5,939 nucleotides of DNA from Verrucomicrobiota bacterium (GTDB lineage: Bacteria; Verrucomicrobiota; Verrucomicrobiia; Limisphaerales; J093): NCBI GenBank assembly GCA_003695015.1, contig RFJD01000351.1:1-5939 (forward strand). Direction: 5' to 3'. Below are positions 1 to 5,939 of the stretch, in pieces (positions within the stretch are counted from its first letter, which is position 1; every line of letters starts with the position of its first letter). The notes below the pieces were generated by a model. That model saw only the letters and a list, made by a program, of their open reading frames with translations. It was not told the origin of the DNA and did no database searches. A program made the position numbers and the translations under genes.

Positions 1-459
1 CGTCACTTGCTCGAGTTGTTGGCGGGCGTCGGCCAGGCGGTCGCTTCGTTCCAGGGCCATCGCCACGTAGAACGCCGGGAGGGGATCCTTGGGCGCGAGT
101 TGGGCGGTGTTCTCGAAGGCTTGGCGTGCCTCATCCCAAAGGCCGTTGGCGGCATAGGCCAGGCCGAGCTGGGCGTGGGCATTGGGGTCGCGGGCGTGGC
201 CGCGGGTTTGCTCGACGACCGCCTTCAGGTAGGCGGCGACCTGTGGCTCGATGGCGTTCCAGTCGGCCGGTTCGGGCGCCGGCAGGGGAGGGCGCAACCA
301 GCGATCCACGAGTTGGTAGGCGGCGGCCGCCAGGCAGAGGATGCCCAGGACCAGGAGCCACTTGCGGGCGGTGTCGGTCGAACCGCCGGCGGTGGGGCGG
401 TCTTCGGCGCGTTCGGGCGAGGGCCCGCGCGGCGCGGAATCTTCAGGTTTGCCAAACAT
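1..459 (-). CDS. Membrane-anchored TPR-repeat protein (N-terminal part, runs off left edge)
   Basis: An open minus-strand frame starts at the ATG at 459-457 and stays open for 153 codons to the window edge, so the C-terminus is missing. Residues 1-32 are a Pro/Arg/Asp-rich, probably disordered cytoplasmic tail. Residues 34-51 (WLLVLGILCLAAAAYQLV) form one hydrophobic membrane segment. A proline-rich linker follows (RPPLPAPEPADW). Residues 92-125 match a tetratricopeptide repeat (LGLAYAANGLWDEARQAFE, ending in LAPKD), and a second repeat starts at about 127 (AFYVAMALERSDRLADARQQ). TPRs are protein-docking modules, so a periplasmic scaffold or assembly role is plausible, but no specific partner can be named. 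No clear Shine-Dalgarno precedes the ATG. The gene is divergent from glnS. The reading frame is supported by the coherent TM plus TPR pattern; competing plus-strand frames here give low-complexity Gly/Arg protein. Confidence 0.85.
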   Translation of the reverse strand, partial: MFGKPEDSAPRGPSPERAEDRPTAGGSTDTARKWLLVLGILCLAAAAYQLVDRWLRPPLPAPEPADWNAIEPQVAAYLKAVVEQTRGHARDPNAHAQLGLAYAANGLWDEARQAFENTAQLAPKDPLPAFYVAMALERSDRLADARQQLEQVT

Positions 460-495
460 GAGCGTCGATCGGTTCCGGATCGGAAACGAGGCGGC

Positions 496-524
496 ATCAT
501 GACAACAACCCCCGTGGCCGTCAA
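496..524 (-). promoter_or_regulatory. Candidate sigma70-type promoter for the TPR gene
   Basis: On the minus strand, TTGACG (524-519, five of six matches to TTGACA) is followed by exactly 17 bases and then CATGAT (501-496, four of six matches to TATAAT). Transcription would start near 489, giving a leader of about 30 bases before the TPR start codon at 459. The match and spacing are good for such a GC-rich background, but the call rests on consensus only. Confidence 0.45.
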
Positions 525-531
525 ACGACTC

Positions 532-556
532 GGGGGATTCGCGGGGCGGGGCGGGG
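532..556 (+). other. Canonical G-quadruplex motif between divergent promoters
   Basis: Four runs of at least four G lie on the plus strand: 532-536, 543-546, 548-551 and 553-556, with loops of 6, 1 and 1 bases. A fifth run lies at 565-568. This satisfies the usual G-run/short-loop rule and could form four tetrads; single-base loops favour very stable parallel folds. It starts 8 bases beyond the -35 element of the candidate TPR promoter and ends about 31 bases before the -35 element of the candidate glnS promoter. Folding and any regulatory role are inferred. Confidence 0.55.
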
Positions 557-587
557 CCGGTTCCGGGGCATCCTTTCCGCCGGACGC

Positions 588-615
588 TTGCGGGCGGCCG
601 GGCGGACCATATAGC
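588..615 (+). promoter_or_regulatory. Candidate glnS promoter with very short leader
   Basis: TTGCGG (588-593) is separated by 16 bases from TATAGC (610-615), which is the only TATA-like string in this GC-rich intergenic region. Matches to the -35 and -10 consensus are three of six and four of six. Transcription would start around 622, leaving only about 10 bases before the glnS ATG. That would fit the lack of any Shine-Dalgarno there. This is a weak consensus match. Confidence 0.35.
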
Positions 616-631
616 CTCGCCTCCGCCAAAT

Positions 632-2479
632 ATGAGCAATGCCACAGGCTCCAACGACCACGCCGGGAGCGGGAAACCCCGCCCCTCGGACTTCATCCGG
701 GACATCGTCGCCGCGGACCTGGCCTCCGGCAAATGCCGGGAAGTGGTGACGCGGTTCCCGCCCGAGCCCAACGGCTACCTCCACATCGGGCACGCCAAGT
801 CCATCTGCCTCAACTTCGGCATCGCTGTCGAGAACGGCGGCCGTTGCAACCTCCGGATGGACGACACCAATCCCACCCGTGAGGAGGCCGGCTACGTCGA
901 GGCGATCATTCGCGATGTGGCGTGGCTGGTGGAGGGCTGGGCGGACCATTGCTTCAAGATGAAGCCGCGGGGGGCGAAGCCGGTGGTGACCGAACGCGAC
1001 GGCCGCCGGGACTACTACATGCCGCCCGCGGAGAACGTCCCATCCGCCGAGCTCGCCAATCCCCGCTCGGCCGTGGTCGAGCCCTTCTACGCCTCCGATT
1101 ACTTCGAGGCCCTCTACGACTACGCCCTCCAGCTCATCCGGGCCGGCAAGGCGTACGTTTGCGACCTCTCCGCGGAGGAGATGGAGGAATACCGCGGAAC
1201 CCCGGAGAAGCCCGGCCGGGAGAGCCCCTATCGCAACCGCTCCGTCGAGGAGAACCTGGACCTGTTCCAGCGGATGCGCGCCGGCGAATTCCCCGACGGG
1301 GCCCGGACCCTGCGGGCGAAGATCGACATGGCGTCACCCAACATCTGGATGCGCGACCCCGTGCTCTACCGCATCCGGCACGCAGCCCATCATCATGCCG
1401 GCGACCAGTGGTGCATCTACCCCACCTACGACTTCGCCCACTGCCTCAGCGACTACATCGAGGGCATCACCCACAGCATCTGCACCTTGGAATTCGAGGT
1501 GCACCGGCCCCTCTACGACTGGATCCTGGAGAACCTCAACCTCCCCCGGCCGCTGCCCCACCAGTACGAATTTGCCAAACTCATCCCCAGCTACACGGTC
1601 GTCTCCAAGCGCAAGCTGGTGCAGCTCGTCAACGAGGGGATCGTCCGCGGCTGGGACGATCCGCGCCTGCCGACGCTGGCCGGGCTGCGGCGCCGGGGCG
1701 TTCCCGCCCAAGCCATTCGCGACTTCGCCTACCACATCGGGGTGACGAAATACCCGAGCCTGACGGACATCGCCGTCTTGGAACACACCATTCGGGACGA
1801 TCTGAACCGGCGCGCCCTGCGGCGGCTCGCCGTCCTTCGTCCGGTGAAACTGGTCATCACCAACCTGCCCGAGGGGCATCGCGAGGAGGTCGAGGCCGTG
1901 AACAATCCGGAAGACCCGGCCGCCGGCACACGCCGGGTGACCTTCACGCGGGAGGTGTACATCGACGACCAAGATTTCATGGAGGAACCGCCGCCCAAGT
2001 ACCATCGCCTGCGGCCGGGTGGGGAGGTGCGGTTGAAATATGCCTACATTGTCCGTTGTGACGAGGTGATCAAAGGACCGGACGGTCGTATAAAGGAGCT
2101 TCGTTGCACGGCCGACCTCGGGAGCAAGCGTGGCGGTCCCACGGCCAACCGCAAGGTGAAGGGCACCATCCACTGGGTCAGTGCGGCTGACTCGATACCC
2201 GCGGAGGTGCGTCTGTATGACCGGCTGTTTACCGTGCCGGAGCCGGATGCCGACGGGGCGGACTTCCGCCAGTTCATCAATCCGAACTCCTTGGAAGTGG
2301 TCGAGGCACGGCTGGAATCGGGTCTTCGCGAGGCGCGTGCTAATGAGCATTATCAGTTCGAGCGCCTTGGTTATTTCTATCTCGATCCCGACTCGACTGC
2401 GGACCGATTGGTCTTCAATCGCACCATCACCTTGCGGGATACGTGGGCGAAGCTGCAGTCGCGGCAGCAGCAACGGTAG
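632..2479 (+). CDS. glnS: Glutaminyl-tRNA synthetase (GlnRS), with extra insertion
   Basis: This class I aminoacyl-tRNA synthetase charges tRNA(Gln) with glutamine using ATP in the cytoplasm. The 615-residue product aligns along its length with E. coli GlnRS (554 residues), recalled from memory. The N-terminal block has RFPPEPNGYLHIGHAKS with the HIGH signature at residues 51-54. The second ATP-binding signature is VVSKRK (323-328), where E. coli has VMSKRK. Family blocks include RAKIDMASP (228-236), WCIYPTYDFAHC (260-271), GITHSICTLEFE (278-289), GWDDPRLPT (340-348) and GLRRRG (351-356). The C-terminal anticodon-binding beta-barrels contain KVKGTIHWVSAA (508-519), EVRLYDRLF (525-533) and FNRTITLRDTWAK (595-607). 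GLRRRG and the Gln-type barrels argue against GluRS. Residues about 104-153 hold roughly 44 extra residues. The ATG at 632 gives a normal family N-terminus (DFIRDIVAADLASGK) but has no Shine-Dalgarno. Third-position GC falls clearly after about codon 470. Confidence 0.97.
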   Translation: MSNATGSNDHAGSGKPRPSDFIRDIVAADLASGKCREVVTRFPPEPNGYLHIGHAKSICLNFGIAVENGGRCNLRMDDTNPTREEAGYVEAIIRDVAWLVEGWADHCFKMKPRGAKPVVTERDGRRDYYMPPAENVPSAELANPRSAVVEPFYASDYFEALYDYALQLIRAGKAYVCDLSAEEMEEYRGTPEKPGRESPYRNRSVEENLDLFQRMRAGEFPDGARTLRAKIDMASPNIWMRDPVLYRIRHAAHHHAGDQWCIYPTYDFAHCLSDYIEGITHSICTLEFEVHRPLYDWILENLNLPRPLPHQYEFAKLIPSYTVVSKRKLVQLVNEGIVRGWDDPRLPTLAGLRRRGVPAQAIRDFAYHIGVTKYPSLTDIAVLEHTIRDDLNRRALRRLAVLRPVKLVITNLPEGHREEVEAVNNPEDPAAGTRRVTFTREVYIDDQDFMEEPPPKYHRLRPGGEVRLKYAYIVRCDEVIKGPDGRIKELRCTADLGSKRGGPTANRKVKGTIHWVSAADSIPAEVRLYDRLFTVPEPDADGADFRQFINPNSLEVVEARLESGLREARANEHYQFERLGYFYLDPDSTADRLVFNRTITLRDTWAKLQSRQQQR

Positions 2480-2516
2480 CCGGTCGGCTGGAGCATCCTT
2501 CTCGAGACCGACCGGC
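2479..2516 (+). terminator. Possible hairpin at glnS 3' end (not a canonical terminator)
   Basis: GCCGGTCGG (2479-2487, beginning with the last base of the stop codon) and CCGACCGGC (2508-2516) form a perfect nine-base-pair stem with a 20-base loop. No T-run follows, since the next bases are GGCTCTTCCAAG. It is therefore not a typical Rho-independent terminator. It could protect or end the glnS transcript, or it may be chance in GC-rich DNA. Confidence 0.35.
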
Positions 2517-2705
2517 GGCTCTTCCAAGATATATATGGCCCGGGCCGCTGGGCGGGATGTGGCCTGAGACGCCTCGTTGCGGCCTGGACAGCTTCCGGAC
2601 CTGCAGTTTCCGAAGGGGGAGCGTCGGCGTCGTTAATTTCTTGTATTTTTCCTCTTGCACTGTGGCGGGGCGTTGTGCATTCATAGTGCCGGTTGCCTTA
2701 AGAAC
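2480..2705. other. Intergenic region between glnS and the assembly ATPase
   Basis: I see no convincing gene in these 226 bases. They contain the hairpin at the glnS end, a TA tract (GATATATAT, 2528-2536) directly followed by the perfect palindrome GGCCCGGGCC (2537-2546), and a notably AT-rich island at about 2632-2660. A loose promoter-like pair exists near the ATPase gene, TTGCAC (2655-2660) and CATAGT (2682-2687), but its 21-base spacing is too long for a normal sigma70 promoter. The ATPase-gene promoter is presumably in this region but cannot be fixed. A weaker upstream start (TTG at 2655) would extend the ATPase frame into this gap. Confidence 0.5.
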
Positions 2706-4436
2706 GTGTCTGCGTCATTCGACAAAGTCACGACCCTCGATCTTGGCGAGCGGTTGTTGAATGCCGGGCTCCTGACGGAACCCCAACTGGAGCTTGCCCG
2801 ACGGGAGCAGCGTCTTCGCGGCCAGCCGTTGAGCAAGGTGGTGGTTGATCTGGGGCTGGTGGACCCGGAGCGGGTGGCGGAGTTTCTGGCCAGTCAGACC
2901 GCCACCGAGCGTGTTTCTCTCACCCCCGATTTGATCGACCCAACGGCGGTCGAGTTGATCCCCAAGTCCCTGGCCCGCGAGCTGCGTTTGATTCCCCTGC
3001 GTTTGGAGGACGGCGGGCTGACGGTGGCCATGGCGGATCCCTCCGACATTCGGGCCATCGACCGTGTGCGCCAGTTGACCGGCTTGCCGATCCGTATCGT
3101 GGCCGCGACCGAGCGCGATATTTTCGATCAGCTCGAGCGGCTCGATGATCACGTGGAGGACATCCAGGAGTCCATCGACCAGATCATCGCCACGCGGGAG
3201 AAGGAGGCGCAGATCTACGGGGAAACCGGGCCGGACTTGGAGGAGCTGGCGGAGTCCACGGAAGGCGAGGCCCCCACCATCTCGTTGGTCAGCCAGATCA
3301 TCAAACGGGCCGTCGAACGGGGCGCCAGTGACATCCATTTCGAGCCGGAGCAGCGGCTGATGCGGATCCGGTTCCGCATCGACGGGGTGTTGCAGCCGGA
3401 CGTGTTGATTCCCAAGACGGTCATGCCCCTGGTCATCGCCCGCCTGAAGGTCATGGCCGAGCTGGATGTTTCGGAAAACCGGGTGCCGCAGGACGGCCGG
3501 GCCTCGGTGTTGGTGGGCCGGAGGGTTTACCATCTGCGGGTGTCCACGCTGCCGACGGCCTACGGCGAGAGTGTGGTGCTGCGCATTCTCACCAGCAGCG
3601 CCGAGTTCCTGAACCTGAGCCGCCTGGGGATGGCGGAGGATGTGGAAGCGGCCATCCGGGAGGCGATCGAACGGCCCTACGGCGTGTTGATCGTCACCGG
3701 CCCCACTGGCAGCGGCAAATCCACCACCTTGTACGCCATCCTGCGGGAGGTCTGCACCGGCGAGCGGAGCATCTTCACCCTCGAGGATCCGATCGAGTAC
3801 CGGATGCAGGGGATCCGGCAGACGCAGATCCGGGAGGAGGTCGGGCTGACCTTCAGCGCGGGATTGCGGGCTCTGTTGCGGCAGGACCCGGACATCATGC
3901 TCATTGGCGAGACCCGGGACACCGAGACGGCGCAGTTGATGGTTCGGGCGGCGCTGACCGGCCACTTGGTGTTCACGACGCTGCACACCAACAACGCCGC
4001 CGGCGCGATCCCGCGGCTGATCGACATGGGCGTGGAGCCGTATCTGCTGCCCGACAGCCTCATCGGCGTGCTGGCCCAACGATTGGTCCGCAAGCTTTGC
4101 CCGCAGTGCCAGCAACTGGTGGAGAACCCGGAGCAGATTCTGGAGGATCTGAACGTCACCCCGCCGGAAGGGACGCCGGTTCAACTGTGGGCGCCGGGCG
4201 GCTGCATGCGTTGCGGCAACACCGGTTATCGCGGCCGGCAGGGCATCTTCGAGCTGATGATGATGGACCACCGCTTCCACCAGCCCATCGTCCGGCGGGC
4301 CGGCGCCCCGGAGTTCATGCGGCTGGCCCGGGCAGGCGGCATGCGGACGATGTTCGAGGACGGCATCCGGCAGGCCTTGCTGGGTGTCACCACGGTGCAG
4401 GAGGTGTTGCGGGTGACCCGTTGCGTCACCGAGTGA
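2706..4436 (+). CDS. gspE: Type II secretion / type IV pilus assembly ATPase (GspE/PilB family)
   Basis: This cytoplasmic hexameric ATPase powers pseudopilus or pilus assembly. Starting from the GTG at 2706 it has 576 residues. Residues about 6-140 are an MshEN-like N-terminal domain with two related helical blocks (12-35 and 41-64). An acidic linker (141-190) follows. The second N-terminal subdomain has ASDIHFEP (207-214). The ATPase core shows Walker A GPTGSGKST (332-340), the Asp box FTLEDPIEYR (357-366), Walker B IMLIGETRD (397-405) and the His box TGHLVFTTLHTN (418-429). Two CxxC pairs (C465/C468 and C500/C503) form the zinc-binding tetracysteine element. The length is nearer PilB (about 566) than classical GspE (about 500), so pilB is an equally reasonable name. 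The frame extends 17 codons upstream to a TTG at 2655, but those residues are Cys-rich and unlike the family. Neither start has a good Shine-Dalgarno. The next gene begins 14 bases after the stop, indicating an operon. Confidence 0.93.
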   Translation: MSASFDKVTTLDLGERLLNAGLLTEPQLELARREQRLRGQPLSKVVVDLGLVDPERVAEFLASQTATERVSLTPDLIDPTAVELIPKSLARELRLIPLRLEDGGLTVAMADPSDIRAIDRVRQLTGLPIRIVAATERDIFDQLERLDDHVEDIQESIDQIIATREKEAQIYGETGPDLEELAESTEGEAPTISLVSQIIKRAVERGASDIHFEPEQRLMRIRFRIDGVLQPDVLIPKTVMPLVIARLKVMAELDVSENRVPQDGRASVLVGRRVYHLRVSTLPTAYGESVVLRILTSSAEFLNLSRLGMAEDVEAAIREAIERPYGVLIVTGPTGSGKSTTLYAILREVCTGERSIFTLEDPIEYRMQGIRQTQIREEVGLTFSAGLRALLRQDPDIMLIGETRDTETAQLMVRAALTGHLVFTTLHTNNAAGAIPRLIDMGVEPYLLPDSLIGVLAQRLVRKLCPQCQQLVENPEQILEDLNVTPPEGTPVQLWAPGGCMRCGNTGYRGRQGIFELMMMDHRFHQPIVRRAGAPEFMRLARAGGMRTMFEDGIRQALLGVTTVQEVLRVTRCVTE

Positions 4437-4439
4437 ATC

Positions 4440-4447
4440 GGAGGTGA
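4440..4447 (+). promoter_or_regulatory. Strong Shine-Dalgarno before gspF
   Basis: GGAGGTGA sits three bases before the ATG at 4451, in the 14-base gap after the ATPase stop. It is the only textbook ribosome binding site in the window and firmly fixes the start of the platform-protein gene. It also shows that this organism's ribosomes do use Shine-Dalgarno pairing, although the other starts here lack it. Confidence 0.85.
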
Positions 4448-4450
4448 GCC

Positions 4451-5677
4451 ATGCAGACCTACTTGTACACCAGCCTCAATCAGCAGGGACGACGGGTCCG
4501 GGGGCGGATGATGGCCAGCAACGAGGAAGTGCTGGAGAAGCGCCTCCGCAGCATGGGCCTCTGGTTGATGGAGGCGGAGGTGGACGACGGTTCCTCGGCC
4601 GAGCTGCTCGTCAAGCCCCGCAAGCCGGTCTTTGCCCGTGGCAACCGCCGCGAGATGATCGACCTCTGCACGCTGATGAGCGTGCAACTGCGGGCCGGCG
4701 TCTCGATGTTGTCGGCTTTGGAAACCGCCGCCGCGGACACCAAGAGCCGGCGGTACCGGGTGGCGTTGGAGGAAGTGCGCCGGCTGGTCGAGGCGGGCGA
4801 ATCCCTGCATGACGCCATGCGTCGTTTCCCGGCGTGTTTCCCGCCCTACTTCACCAGCCTCATCAAGGCCGGCGAGGAGAGCGGCACGCTGCCGGACACC
4901 TTCGCCGAATTGAAGCGCTACCTCGAGTGGCAGGAGCAGATCATTTCGGACGTCCGGCAGGCGACCATCTATCCGGTGATCGTCCTGCTGTGCGTGATCC
5001 TGTTTGTGCTGGGGCTGTTCAGCTACGTGATTCCGAAGTTCGAGAAGCTCCTGGCCACGGCCGGCGCGGAACTGCCGACCATCACCAAGGTGGTCTTTGC
5101 CCTCGGCGATTTCGCCGAGCGGACGTGGTGGATCTGGCTGCTGGCCTTGGTCGTCATCCCGGTGGTGATCCAGATCTTGAAGAGCAAGATTCACACCGTG
5201 GGGGTTCTCTATGACCGGGTGAAATTCCGGGTGCCGTTGTTCGGAGAATTGAACCGCATGCTGGTGATGGCGCGGTTCGCCCACAATCTGAGCATGCTCT
5301 ACAAGTCGGGCATTGTGATCATCAACGCCCTCAAGCTGTGCGAGGACCTCCTGCGCAGCGCCCTGATGATCGACGTGCTGACGGACGTCCGCGAGCGGGT
5401 CACCGCCGGGGAATCGCTCAGCGAAGCGTGCCGCAAGCACGCCGTCTTCCCGCCCTTGGTGATCCGCATGCTGTCGATGGGCGAGCGCACCGGCGCCTTG
5501 GACGAGGCTTTGGACAACGTGGCGACCTACTACAACACGGTCGTGCCGCGCACCATCAAGAAGGTGTTCAGCGTGGCCGAACCGATGCTGATCCTGACGT
5601 TGGTGGGCATCGTGGGCTGCGTGGCCCTGGCCGTGTTCATGCCGATCCTTTCGCTGATGTCCGCGGCGCGGCGTTGA
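4451..5677 (+). CDS. gspF: Type II secretion / type IV pilus inner-membrane platform protein (GspF/PilC family)
   Basis: This polytopic inner-membrane protein couples the assembly ATPase to extraction and polymerisation of pilins. Its 408 residues match the family's usual length of about 400. Residues 1-65 are the N-terminal segment (YLYTSLNQQGRRVRGRM, then LRSMGLWLMEAEV). Two duplicated cytoplasmic helical domains follow, at about 67-170 and 270-375. Each carries the family motif: KAGEESGTLPDTFAEL (139-154) and SMGERTGALDEALDNVA (342-358). Each is followed by hydrophobic segments: 173-194 (YPVIVLLCVILFVLGLFSYVIP), 226-242 (WWIWLLALVVIPVVIQI) and 378-403 (PMLILTLVGIVGCVALAVFMPILSL, just before the C-terminus). 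The gene follows the ATPase by 14 bases and precedes a prepilin by 44, the usual order of these operons. Sequence alone does not separate GspF from PilC. No truncation or missing motif is visible. Confidence 0.95.
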   Translation: MQTYLYTSLNQQGRRVRGRMMASNEEVLEKRLRSMGLWLMEAEVDDGSSAELLVKPRKPVFARGNRREMIDLCTLMSVQLRAGVSMLSALETAAADTKSRRYRVALEEVRRLVEAGESLHDAMRRFPACFPPYFTSLIKAGEESGTLPDTFAELKRYLEWQEQIISDVRQATIYPVIVLLCVILFVLGLFSYVIPKFEKLLATAGAELPTITKVVFALGDFAERTWWIWLLALVVIPVVIQILKSKIHTVGVLYDRVKFRVPLFGELNRMLVMARFAHNLSMLYKSGIVIINALKLCEDLLRSALMIDVLTDVRERVTAGESLSEACRKHAVFPPLVIRMLSMGERTGALDEALDNVATYYNTVVPRTIKKVFSVAEPMLILTLVGIVGCVALAVFMPILSLMSAARR

Positions 5678-5721
5678 AGACCGACACTTTGTGAAACCGA
5701 ACTGAACCCAACCCGGAATCG

Positions 5722-5939
5722 ATGGCCATGAAAACGCGAACCAACCAGACACGAGGCAGGCCGGTCGTCGGCGGCGGGAGACGGCAGACGGGCTTCACCG
5801 TGCTGGAGTTCGTCGCCATGCTGGCCGTTCTGGCGATTCTGGCCACGACAGTTTCCACTCATGTTTTCAACCGGCTGCGGGACGAGGCCCGGAAGGCCGA
5901 GCAGACCTCCCTCCGCAACATGGCCAAGGCCTTCGAGAC
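5722..5939 (+). CDS. Type IV prepilin-like protein / pseudopilin (N-terminal part, runs off right edge)
   Basis: An open frame of 72 codons reaches the window end, so the C-terminal globular domain is missing. It has a class III (prepilin) signal: a basic leader of 24 residues (MAMKTRTNQTRGRPVVGGGR, then RQTG) followed by FTVLEFVAMLAVLAILATTV. A PilD-type peptidase would cut after G24 and methylate F25, and the conserved Glu is at +5 (E29). An amphipathic helix follows (RLRDEARKAEQTSLRNMAKA), as in pseudopilins. The mature protein would be assembled by the neighbouring ATPase and platform protein. The leader is long compared with the usual 6-10 residues of type IVa pilins. Two in-frame ATGs (5722 and 5728) are possible starts, and only a weak GGAA (5715-5718) precedes them. 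The hydrophobic stretch differs from the common FTLIELLVVIAIIAIL pattern. Which pilin subclass (major, GspH-like or other) cannot be told from this fragment. Confidence 0.88.
   Translation, partial: MAMKTRTNQTRGRPVVGGGRRQTGFTVLEFVAMLAVLAILATTVSTHVFNRLRDEARKAEQTSLRNMAKAFE

Noticed and set aside
471..566. Direct repeat GGTTCCGG at 471-478 and 559-566
   Set aside because: Eight bases in two copies is easily expected by chance in this GC-rich stretch, and nothing else flanks the copies symmetrically.
7..882. A 291-codon plus-strand frame over the left edge and the glnS start
   Set aside because: It is Gly/Arg-rich without motifs and conflicts with both the TM-TPR gene on the minus strand and the glnS N-terminus.
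1334..2527. A 397-codon minus-strand open frame antisense to glnS
   Set aside because: It fully overlaps the conserved GlnRS coding sequence and shows no domain pattern of its own.
2715..4280. A 521-codon minus-strand open frame antisense to the assembly ATPase gene
   Set aside because: It is low-complexity (Gln/His/Arg/Leu-rich) with no motif, while the opposite strand encodes every GspE/PilB signature.
5678..5721. Possible terminator or promoter between gspF and the prepilin gene
   Set aside because: The 44-base gap has no stem-loop, T-run or convincing -35/-10 pair, so read-through within one operon is the simpler reading.
4226..5752. A 508-codon minus-strand open frame antisense to gspF and the end of the ATPase gene
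   Set aside because: The predicted protein is His/Gln/Arg/Asp-rich with no recognisable domain. It mirrors codon-position bias of the well-supported plus-strand gspF, a common effect in GC-rich genes.
1..5939. CRISPR array, tRNA/rRNA, insertion sequence or phage features
   Set aside because: No spaced repeats, tRNA cloverleaf, transposase motif or terminal inverted repeats were seen on either strand.

Overview
This high-GC chromosomal window holds three complete housekeeping or secretion genes and two partial ones. The organism is most likely a free-living Gram-negative bacterium of the Planctomycetota/Verrucomicrobiota kind. That assignment is an inference from the directly encoded glutaminyl-tRNA synthetase with a large family-atypical insertion, the GspE/PilB plus GspF/PilC plus pseudopilin set, strong G/C preference at third codon positions, and only patchy Shine-Dalgarno use. 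It is not proven from sequence alone.

Layout. Positions 1-459 on the minus strand carry the N-terminal 153 residues of a membrane-anchored TPR protein that runs off the left edge. Positions 460-631 are a divergent intergenic region with a candidate promoter for each direction and, between them, a canonical G-quadruplex motif on the plus strand. Positions 632-2479 are glnS, a 615-residue GlnRS. Positions 2480-2705 are a 226-base gap with a possible hairpin, a short TA tract next to a GC palindrome, and an AT-rich island. Positions 2706-4436 are a GspE/PilB assembly ATPase. Fourteen bases later, behind the only textbook Shine-Dalgarno in the window, comes a GspF/PilC platform protein (4451-5677). 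A type IV prepilin-like (pseudopilin) gene starts at 5722 and runs off the right edge.

How they work together. The ATPase, platform protein and prepilin are the core of a type II secretion or type IV pilus-like machine. Cytoplasmic ATP hydrolysis drives the inner-membrane platform, which polymerises processed pilins into a filament. Tight spacing and the absence of terminators suggest one operon. glnS is an independent neighbour that supplies Gln-tRNA(Gln).

I found no wholly new system here. The points most worth a second look are the G-quadruplex between the divergent promoters, the roughly 44-residue insertion in GlnRS, a drop in third-position GC that begins inside the 3' end of glnS and reaches into the start of the ATPase gene, and the degraded c-di-GMP-binding motifs of the ATPase.
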